Positions 16,016 to 22,729 of a stretch of 27,736 bases of DNA are shown here, piece after piece. The stretch is from NCBI GenBank assembly GCA_934654765.1, contig CAKUGX010000014.1:1-27736 (forward strand). The letters are read 5' to 3'. The notes below the pieces were generated by a model, which saw only the letters and a program-made list of their open reading frames with translations, was not told where the DNA came from and did not search any database. Position 1 is the stretch's first letter; the number at the start of each line of letters is the position of its first letter. This DNA comes from an uncultured Collinsella sp. Lineage in GTDB: Bacteria > Actinomycetota > Coriobacteriia > Coriobacteriales > Coriobacteriaceae. The position numbers and the translations under genes are program-made.

Positions 16016-16044
16016 TTGAGAATGAGAATCATCTTTAATACGAT
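16016..16044 (+). promoter_or_regulatory. Permease promoter with overlapping Fur-box-like operator
   Basis: TTGAGA (16016-16021) and TACGAT (16039-16044) form a plausible promoter with a 17-bp spacer. The 19 bases at 16018-16036 match the classical Fur box in 15 positions by hand alignment; the core AATGAGAATCAT is fully matched. A repressor bound there would cover the -35 box and spacer. The remaining divergent region 15780-16131 also has a GAAAAGT/ACTTTTC inverted repeat (about 15923-15957) and no gene. Confidence 0.55.
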
Positions 16045-16131
16045 ATGCAACGAAGGCACAACCTCAACCCCGCACTGCGTCACAATAGAGCGTTAGATGC
16101 GAAAACAACTACTTCGAGGATTGGTGGTCAA

Positions 16132-17526
16132 ATGGCCCAGGAGACGGTTACGAACGGCACTGAAGCCCTGTTTACTCGCGAGGGCATGCCGCCCGTTAAG
16201 GAAATGATCCCGTGTGCCCTTCAGCACGTACTGGCATCGTTTGCCGGCATCATTACCCCGGCGGTCATCATGGCCGGCGTCTACGGCTTTAATAGCCAGC
16301 AGAGCACCGACATCATTCAGGTTGCGCTCATTCTTTCGGCAATCGACACGGCCCTTCAGGCCTTCGCTCCCTTCCGTCGCATCGGCGGCGGCCTGCCCAT
16401 CGTCATGGGCGTTTCGTTCGCGTTCCTGCCGGCCCTGCAGGCCATGGGTGCCTCGGGCTTTAGCTTTGGTGCGCTGCTGGGCGGCGAGATCGTCGGCGGC
16501 GCCGTCGCGGTCCTCTTTGGTCTGGCCTACAGCAAGATCAAGTGGCTGTTCCCGCCCGTCGTGACCGGTACGGTCATCTTCTCCATTGGCGTCTCTCTCT
16601 ATCCCACGGCCGTCAAGTATATGGCCGGCGGTATGGGTACGCCGCTGTGGGGCACCCCGCAGGCCTGGTGCGTCGCTCTTATCACCTTCGCCGTGGTCTT
16701 TGCGCTCGCCAACTTTGGCAAGGGCACGCTCAAGCTGGGATCCGTGTTCTTTGGCATGATCGTTGGCATGATCGTTTCGATCCCCTTTGGCATGATCGAC
16801 TTCTCCAGCGTCGCCACCGCCCAGGTCTTCGCCCTTCCCAAGCTCATGCCCTACGCGCTCGAGTTTGATCCCGAGGTCTGCATTACCCTCGCCGTCGTGT
16901 TCCCCATGGTTGCCATCCAGATTATCGGTGACGTCTCCGCCGCCTGTCTGGGCTCCATCGACCGTATGCCCACCGAGCGCGAGCTCTCTGGCGCTATCGT
17001 GTCCCAGGGCCTCACCTCTATGGTCGGCGGCCTGCTGGGCGGTCTTCCCACCAGCGCCCTTGGCCAGAACGTGGGCATCATCTGCTCCAACAAGGTCGTC
17101 AACAAGTGGGTCTTTGTGATCATCGCGGCCGTCTTTGCCATCGCCGGTCTGTTCCCGCAGCTCTCTGCCGTCCTTTCCGCTATCCCGCAGCCCGTCATCG
17201 GCGGCGCGACCGTCGGCGTCTTTGGCACCATCACCATGAACGGCGTGCGCATGTTCACCCGCGAGGGCCTCACGCAGCGCACTACCACCATCGTCGGTAC
17301 CTCCGTCGTCTTTGGCCTGGGTATCTGGATGGCCAGCGGTTGCCTTGCCGGCGAGGGTATGCCTGCCTGGGTGTCCACCGTCATCGGCTCCAATGCCGTA
17401 ACCCCCACCGCCATCATGGCCATCGTCCTTAACCTGATCCTTCCGCAGACGCCGGTCGTGGCTCAGCACATCGATGCTGCCAAGGACGCTGCCGTGGATC
17501 TGGTCTTGCCCGAGAGCAAGAAGTAA
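16132..17526 (+). CDS. NCS2-family purine (xanthine/uric acid) permease
   Basis: This 464-residue membrane protein belongs to the nucleobase-cation symporter 2 family. The TM1 QH motif is present (CALQHVLASFAGIITPAVI, Q31-H32), as is the TM8-9 region DVSAACLGSIDRMPTERELS, and the signature stretch SALGQNVGIICSNKVV. In the family motif QNxGxxxxT the last position is N here, which may affect specificity. About 12-14 hydrophobic segments are visible. The start at 16132 (MAQETV) is preceded by GAGGA; an upstream ATG at 16045 would add a non-conserved tail. XanQ/UacT-type permeases import xanthine, uric acid or related purines, fitting the downstream hydroxylase genes. The exact substrate is open. 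Confidence 0.9.
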   Translation: MAQETVTNGTEALFTREGMPPVKEMIPCALQHVLASFAGIITPAVIMAGVYGFNSQQSTDIIQVALILSAIDTALQAFAPFRRIGGGLPIVMGVSFAFLPALQAMGASGFSFGALLGGEIVGGAVAVLFGLAYSKIKWLFPPVVTGTVIFSIGVSLYPTAVKYMAGGMGTPLWGTPQAWCVALITFAVVFALANFGKGTLKLGSVFFGMIVGMIVSIPFGMIDFSSVATAQVFALPKLMPYALEFDPEVCITLAVVFPMVAIQIIGDVSAACLGSIDRMPTERELSGAIVSQGLTSMVGGLLGGLPTSALGQNVGIICSNKVVNKWVFVIIAAVFAIAGLFPQLSAVLSAIPQPVIGGATVGVFGTITMNGVRMFTREGLTQRTTTIVGTSVVFGLGIWMASGCLAGEGMPAWVSTVIGSNAVTPTAIMAIVLNLILPQTPVVAQHIDAAKDAAVDLVLPESKK

Positions 17527-17542
17527 CCAATTCGGTGCTATT

Positions 17543-17704
17543 CGTCGGCGGGCGCATCGCCTCGTCCGCCGACGTCATGCGGTGCCAAGCCGCACTTCAA
17601 AGGGTTTGTCCCTTTGGTGAAGCGTTGACGGGAGAGGGCCCGTTTCCGGTGTAGGCCGGCGCTTCGCACTTCCGCTATGTCAGAGGTGTCAAACCCCGCC
17701 TCTG
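17543..17704 (+). promoter_or_regulatory. Candidate structured RNA leader upstream of ssnA
   Basis: The 196-bp gap before ssnA contains consecutive stems: 17543-17551 with 17566-17574, 17578-17582 with 17590-17594, and 17598-17604 with 17610-17616. Then comes a three-way junction closed by GAAGCG/CGCTTC (17619-17624 with 17660-17665), enclosing two hairpins, ACGGG/CCCGT with a six-base loop and CCGG/CCGG with a six-base loop. A last stem 17681-17686 with 17699-17704 ends seven bases before the ribosome site. No T tract follows any stem, so simple termination is unlikely. The pattern could be a metabolite-sensing or translation-control leader, or mRNA stabilising structure; I recognise no known riboswitch consensus. 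Confidence 0.5.
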
Positions 17705-17722
17705 ATGTTGAAGGGAGCATCT

Positions 17723-19078
17723 ATGCTTCTGGTCGCAAACGGTTCCGTCTTTACCCGCAACGCTCAGACCCCGTTCATTCCCAACGGTGCGGTCGCCATT
17801 GACGGAGATACGATCGTCGAAGTGGGCCCCGAGTGCGAGCTCAAGGCCAAGTACCCGGATGCCGAGTACGTCGACGCCCGGGGCAACCTCATCATGCCCG
17901 GACTCATCAACTGCCACACCCACATCTACTCGGGTCTGGCCCGCGGCCTTGCCATTAAGGGCTGCAACCCCACCAACTTCCTGGAGAATCTTGAGCAGCA
18001 GTGGTGGAAGATCGACGACAACCTGACGCTCGACGGCACCAAGGCCAGCGCCTATGCCACGATTCTCGACTCTATCCGCGATGGCGTCACCACGATCTTC
18101 GATCACCATGCGAGCTTCTGCGAGATTCCGGGAAGCCTCTTTACCATTAAGGACGCAGCCCAGGAGCTGGGCATGCGTTCGTGCCTGTGCTACGAGGTCT
18201 CCGATCGCCGCGGCCAGGAAAAATGCGATCAGGCCATTGCCGAGAACGCCGAATTTGCCCAGTGGGCCGCCAAGGAGCGTCGCGATAACGACAACCACAT
18301 GATCGCCGCCATGTTTGGCGGTCACGCCACCTTTACGCTGTCGGACAAGACCATGGACAAGATGGCCGAGGCCAACAACGGCCTGACCGGCTTCCACATC
18401 CATGTGTGCGAGGGCATGAATGACGTGTGGGACTCCCGCCTCAACCGCGGTGGCATCAGCCCCGTCGAGCGCCTGCTGCAGCACAACCTGCTGGGTCCCG
18501 ACACCATGCTGGGCCACTGCATCCACGTGACGCCCGCCGAGATGGACATCGTCAAGGAGTCCGGCACCTGGCTCGTCAACAACCCCGAATCCAATATGGG
18601 CAACGCCGTGGGCTGCGCTCCTGTGCTCGAGTTCTTCCGCCGCGGCATCCCCGTGTGCATGGGCACCGACGCCTACACCCACGATATGCTCGAGAGTCTC
18701 AAGGTCTTCCTGATCATTCAGCGCCACAACGCAGCCATGCCCAATGTGGGCTGGTGCGAGGCCATGACGATGCTGTTCGAGAACAACGCCAAGATGGCGA
18801 GCAAGTACTTCGATCGCAAGCTCGGCGTGCTCGAGGCCGGCGCTGCCGCCGACGTCATCGTTATGGACTACAAGCCCTTTACGCCGCTGAGCGAGGAGAA
18901 CATCGACGGCCACATGCTCTTTGGCATGATGGGCAAAAACTGCCGTACCACCATCATCAACGGCCGCGTCCTGTACAAGGATCGCGAGTTCGTTGGCATT
19001 GATGAGGACAAGATCAACGCGTGGACCATGGCCGAGTCCAAGAAGCTCTGGAGCACGCTCAACGATCGCGCCTACTAA
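17723..19078 (+). CDS. ssnA: SsnA-type amidohydrolase of the purine/selenium cluster
   Basis: This 451-residue protein is a metal-dependent aminohydrolase of the amidohydrolase superfamily, most like E. coli SsnA (about 440 residues). It shows the metal-binding HxH in NCHTHIYSGLARG (H65, H67), DHHASF in the middle, then HIHVCEG, GHCIHVTPAEM and the late metal aspartate in GTDAYTHDM. Family relatives deaminate or hydrolyse purine-type rings such as guanine; the precise reaction of SsnA is not settled, but it belongs to gut bacterial purine/urate degradation clusters. The start at 17723 is supported by AAGGGAG six bases upstream. It lies between the permease and ygfK, in the same direction. Confidence 0.92.
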   Translation: MLLVANGSVFTRNAQTPFIPNGAVAIDGDTIVEVGPECELKAKYPDAEYVDARGNLIMPGLINCHTHIYSGLARGLAIKGCNPTNFLENLEQQWWKIDDNLTLDGTKASAYATILDSIRDGVTTIFDHHASFCEIPGSLFTIKDAAQELGMRSCLCYEVSDRRGQEKCDQAIAENAEFAQWAAKERRDNDNHMIAAMFGGHATFTLSDKTMDKMAEANNGLTGFHIHVCEGMNDVWDSRLNRGGISPVERLLQHNLLGPDTMLGHCIHVTPAEMDIVKESGTWLVNNPESNMGNAVGCAPVLEFFRRGIPVCMGTDAYTHDMLESLKVFLIIQRHNAAMPNVGWCEAMTMLFENNAKMASKYFDRKLGVLEAGAAADVIVMDYKPFTPLSEENIDGHMLFGMMGKNCRTTIINGRVLYKDREFVGIDEDKINAWTMAESKKLWSTLNDRAY

Positions 19079-19092
19079 TTACAAGTAGATTC

Positions 19093-19152
19093 ACGCGCGT
19101 CGGATGTTTCGCCGCATCCGACGCGCGTATGGGCGACCTCCGCGGGGTCGCC
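19093..19152 (+). promoter_or_regulatory. Strong intercistronic hairpins between ssnA and ygfK
   Basis: A perfect 14-bp stem pairs 19093-19106 with 19115-19128 around an 8-base loop, immediately followed by a second stem GGCGACC/GGTCGCC (19132-19138 with 19146-19152). GC-rich inverted repeats continue toward 19210. There is no T tract, so these probably stabilise or process the mRNA or attenuate by another route rather than act as ordinary terminators. Confidence 0.6.
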
Positions 19153-19226
19153 GGCGCTGTGCTAGCGCTACACCGTATTTGCGCCCGCCGCGCGGTCTCG
19201 CCGGGCGTTACAGAGAGGAGCTCACT

Positions 19227-22226
19227 ATGAGCGACATCATGAGGCCGATCCCGTTTTCGCAGCTGATGAACTGGATCATCGAGGAGCACAAGACCCAGGA
19301 CGCCATCTTTGGCGTGCGTAAGATGGTCACGGCCAGCCAGGAGGGCGCGCTTCCCATTTTTGACGAGCGCATCGAGACTCCGTTTGGCCCGGCCGCCGGT
19401 CCCAATACGCAGCTGGCCCAGAACATCGTGGCCTCTTATGTGGCCGGTTCCCGCTTCTTTGAGCTCAAGACCGTCCAGGTTATGGATGGCGAGGAGCTCT
19501 CCAAGTGTGTGAACAAACCCTGCATTGTGGCGCAGGACGAGTGCTACAACTGCGAATGGTCGACCGAGCTCGAGGTTCCGCAGGCCTTTGCCGAGTACGT
19601 GAAGGCATGGTTTGCCTGCCACCTGATCGCTCGCGAGTATGGTCTGGGCAGCCCGGACGGCTTTGTCTTCAACATGTCCGTGGGTTATGACCTCGAGGGC
19701 ATCAAGAGCCCCAAGGTCGACGCCTACATCGAGGGCATGAAGGACGCCTCCGGCACCGACGTGTGGGCCGAGTGCCTCGAGTGGGCCCGCGCCAACGTCG
19801 AGCGCTTCGCCAACGTCGACGCCGCCTTCGTCGAGTCCGTGAGCCCGCGCGTCTCGTCGTCGGTGACCGAGTCCACGCTCCACGGCTGCCCGCCGGCGGA
19901 GATCGAGCGCATCGCGACCTATCTGATCACCGAGAAGGGCCTCAACACCTACATCAAGTGCAACCCCACGCTGCTGGGATATGAGTTTGCCCGCCAGCGC
20001 CTGAACGAGCTGGGCTTTGACTACATCGTTTTCGATGACACGCACTTCCGCGAGGACCTGCAGTGGGTCGACGCCGTGCCCATGTTCGAGCGCCTGATTG
20101 CCCTGTGCGCCGAGCGCGGCCTGGAGTTTGGCGTCAAGCTGACCAACACGTTCCCCGTCGACGTGACGAGGAACGAGCTGCCTTCTACCGAGATGTACAT
20201 GTCCGGCCGTTCGCTGTTCTCGCTGACCATCGAGGCCGCCCGCCGCATTACCGAGCAGTTCGATGGCAAGCTGCGCATCAGCTACTCCGGCGGTGCCACG
20301 GTCTACAACATCCGCGCCCTGTATGACGCTGGCATTTGGCCCGTTACCCTGGCGACCGACGTGCTCAAGCCCGGTGGATACGAGCGCTTTAGCCAGATGG
20401 CCGGCGAGTTTACCGACCTGGACGGCAAACCGTTCGCGGGCGTCTCTCTCGAGGCCGTGACTGCGATCCAGACCGACTCGCTCACCAACCCGCTCTACAA
20501 GAAGCCGCTGCGCCCGCTGCCCGACCGCAAGGTCGCCGGCAAGAGCCCGCTTTCCGACTGCTTTACCACGCCTTGCCGTACGAGCTGCCCCATCCAGCAG
20601 GACATTCCCGCCTATCTGGCGGCTGTTGACGAGGGCCGCTACGAGGACGCGCTCAACATCATCATCGAGCGCAACGCCCTGCCGTTCATTACCGGTACCA
20701 TCTGCCCGCATCCCTGCGGCCGTGCCTGCGAGCGTGCATTCTACGAGCCCGAGGGCGCCCAGATTCGCGCCAGCAAGCTCAAGGCCGCCCGCGAGGCCAT
20801 GACCGCCGTGCTGCCCAAGCTGCGCGCCCAGGCCATTGCCAACGACGCCGAGCGCAACGTTGCCGTTATCGGCGGCGGCCCGGCCGGTCTGGCGACGGCG
20901 TTCTTCCTGACGCGCGCCGGCGTGCCGGTCACTATCTTCGAGGCCCGCGACTCTCTCGGCGGCGTGGTCCGTCACGTGATCCCCGAGTTCCGTATCGCGA
21001 GCGACGATATCTCCCACGACGCCGAGCTTTGCCTGGCCTTTGGTGCCAAGGTGCAGCTCAACGCTCGCGTGGAGTCCATTGACGAGCTCAAGGCCCAGGG
21101 CTTTACCGACGTGGTCGTGGCCACCGGTGCCTGGATGCCCGGCTCTGCGGGCCTGGGCGAGGGCGCCGAGCTCGACGTGCTGGAGTTCCTCGAGGCCGCC
21201 AAGAAGGGCGAGAAACTCGAGCTGGGCGAGGACGTCGTGGTCATCGGCGCCGGCAACACCGCCATGGACGCGGCTCGCGTGGCCAAGCGTCTGGCTGGCG
21301 TGAAGAACGTGCGCCTGGTGTATCGCCGCACCAAGAAGCAGATGCCCGCCGACGAGGAAGAGCTCGATCTTGCTCTTGCCGATGGCGTTGAGTTCTGCGA
21401 GCTGCTGGCGCCCAAGGTACTCAACGGCGCCGTGCTGACCTGCGACGTTATGGAGCTTGGCGAGCCGGACGCAAGCGGCCGTCGCAGCCCTGTCGCCACG
21501 GGCGAGACCGTCGAGCTTTCCGCCACCACGGTGATCTGCGCCGTGGGCGAGGGCATCGATGCCAGCCTGTACGACGCCGCGGGCGTCGAGCACGACCGTC
21601 GCGGCCGCCTTGCCGCCACCTCCACCGGCGTCGAGGGCGTCTGGGCTGCCGGTGACTGCCGTCGCGGTCCGGCCACCGTGGTCGAGGCTATCGCCGACGC
21701 CGCCGAGGTCGCCCGTGCCATCGCTGGCGTGGACTTTAACAAGTACGCCGACTGCAACGAGCAGGCCGGTCGCGAGGACACCTGCTACGAGCGCAAGGGG
21801 TCGCTGTGCCGCGACAAGCGCAACTGCACCAAGACTCGCTGCCTGGGCTGCGGCTCGGTGTGCGAGGTCTGCTGCGACGTGTGCCCCAACCGCGCCAACG
21901 TTGCAATTAAGGTGCCGGGCCTGGCCAAGCATCAGGTGGTACATGTCGACGGCATGTGCAACGAGTGCGGCAACTGCGCCGTGTTCTGCCCCTACCAGGA
22001 GGGCCGTCCCTACAAGGACAAGCTCACCCTGTTCTGGAGCGAGCAGGACATGGAGAACTCCGAGAACGAGGGCTTCCTGGCCGTGGACGAGGATCACTTT
22101 AAGGTCCGCGTCGCCGGCACGGTCCGCACCGTCTCGATCGATGCCGTCAACACCGGTCTGCCCGAGGCCGTCCGCCTGACCATCAGGACTGTGCGCGACA
22201 ACTATTCGTACCTTCTTAAGAAATAG
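19227..22226 (+). CDS. ygfK: YgfK-type Fe-S flavoprotein (putative selenate reductase subunit family)
   Basis: This 999-residue multidomain oxidoreductase closely follows E. coli YgfK (1032 residues). An N-terminal TIM-barrel half resembles dihydropyrimidine/dihydroorotate dehydrogenases (PFGPAAGPNTQLAQNIV, SVGYDLEGIKSP, STLHGCPPAEIE). A GltD-like Fe-S segment with DCFTTPCRTSCPIQQDIP (about 445-465) and CPHPCGRACE follows. Two dinucleotide folds follow: VAVIGGGPAGLATAFFL (about 545) and VVVIGAGNTAMDAARV (about 669). Two [4Fe-4S] ferredoxin motifs close it, CLGCGSVCEVCCDVCPNRA and CNECGNCAVFCPYQ (about 911). AGAGAGGAG precedes the ATG. The name selenate reductase is historic; its role in anaerobic purine metabolism is inferred from its cluster, and it probably passes electrons between NAD(P)H and the neighbouring ferredoxin and hydroxylase. 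Confidence 0.93.
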   Translation: MSDIMRPIPFSQLMNWIIEEHKTQDAIFGVRKMVTASQEGALPIFDERIETPFGPAAGPNTQLAQNIVASYVAGSRFFELKTVQVMDGEELSKCVNKPCIVAQDECYNCEWSTELEVPQAFAEYVKAWFACHLIAREYGLGSPDGFVFNMSVGYDLEGIKSPKVDAYIEGMKDASGTDVWAECLEWARANVERFANVDAAFVESVSPRVSSSVTESTLHGCPPAEIERIATYLITEKGLNTYIKCNPTLLGYEFARQRLNELGFDYIVFDDTHFREDLQWVDAVPMFERLIALCAERGLEFGVKLTNTFPVDVTRNELPSTEMYMSGRSLFSLTIEAARRITEQFDGKLRISYSGGATVYNIRALYDAGIWPVTLATDVLKPGGYERFSQMAGEFTDLDGKPFAGVSLEAVTAIQTDSLTNPLYKKPLRPLPDRKVAGKSPLSDCFTTPCRTSCPIQQDIPAYLAAVDEGRYEDALNIIIERNALPFITGTICPHPCGRACERAFYEPEGAQIRASKLKAAREAMTAVLPKLRAQAIANDAERNVAVIGGGPAGLATAFFLTRAGVPVTIFEARDSLGGVVRHVIPEFRIASDDISHDAELCLAFGAKVQLNARVESIDELKAQGFTDVVVATGAWMPGSAGLGEGAELDVLEFLEAAKKGEKLELGEDVVVIGAGNTAMDAARVAKRLAGVKNVRLVYRRTKKQMPADEEELDLALADGVEFCELLAPKVLNGAVLTCDVMELGEPDASGRRSPVATGETVELSATTVICAVGEGIDASLYDAAGVEHDRRGRLAATSTGVEGVWAAGDCRRGPATVVEAIADAAEVARAIAGVDFNKYADCNEQAGREDTCYERKGSLCRDKRNCTKTRCLGCGSVCEVCCDVCPNRANVAIKVPGLAKHQVVHVDGMCNECGNCAVFCPYQEGRPYKDKLTLFWSEQDMENSENEGFLAVDEDHFKVRVAGTVRTVSIDAVNTGLPEAVRLTIRTVRDNYSYLLKK

Positions 22227-22237
22227 GCGAGTCTCTT

Positions 22238-22717
22238 ATGGCCAAATCCATTCAACATAACGTGGCCTACGTTGCCTGCGGAAGCGGTTGTGCCTCCGCA
22301 GGCGGCGACGCCCGCTGCAGCGAAGGCTGCATTGGCTGTGGCGCCTGTGTCACGGCCTGCCCCCACGGTGCCATCGCACTGGTCGATGGTATCGCCCGCG
22401 TGGAGCGCTCTAAGTGCACGGGCTGTGGCCTGTGCGGCTTGGCGTGCCCGCAGCGCGTGATTGCCTTCGTTCCCGGCTACCAGAACATCCTGGTGCGCTG
22501 CAACAACACCGATAAGGGCGCCATTGCCCGCAAGATCTGCGACACGAGCTGCATCGGTTGCGGCATGTGCGCCAAAAAGTGCCCCGCCGGCGCTATCCGC
22601 ATTGAGGACAACTGCGCCCATATCGACGGCGCGGACTGCCTGTCGTGCGGTATGTGCGCCGTCGTCTGCCCGCATGGCGCCATCCACGACCGCACCGGCA
22701 TAGCCGCTGGCGTGTAG
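22238..22717 (+). CDS. RnfB-like ferredoxin with four [4Fe-4S] motifs
   Basis: This 159-residue protein is built from four CxxCxxCxxxC motifs: C31-C41, C60-C70, C105-C115 and C134-C144. The second half, from VRCNNTDKGAIARKICD to CIGCGMCAKKCPAGAI, matches the C-terminal part of RnfB electron-transfer subunits, and C14, C18 and C27 precede the first motif in an RnfB-like way. No membrane anchor is present, so it is a soluble carrier. It begins 11 bases after ygfK and ends 12 bases before the hydroxylase gene. It probably shuttles electrons between these two enzymes; in E. coli a ferredoxin (YgfS) belongs to the equivalent cluster. Confidence 0.88.
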   Translation: MAKSIQHNVAYVACGSGCASAGGDARCSEGCIGCGACVTACPHGAIALVDGIARVERSKCTGCGLCGLACPQRVIAFVPGYQNILVRCNNTDKGAIARKICDTSCIGCGMCAKKCPAGAIRIEDNCAHIDGADCLSCGMCAVVCPHGAIHDRTGIAAGV

Positions 22718-22729
22718 AAGGGAATCACC

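Noticed and set aside
17527..17722. Guanine/xanthine-type purine riboswitch
   Set aside because: A three-way junction is possible, but the junction linkers are too short and the conserved core bases of the purine riboswitch are missing.
19059..22097. Minus-strand open frame of 1012 codons opposite ygfK, and a similar one opposite the hydroxylase (22202-25324)
   Set aside because: These are antisense shadows caused by high GC codon bias; the plus-strand proteins match known families throughout.
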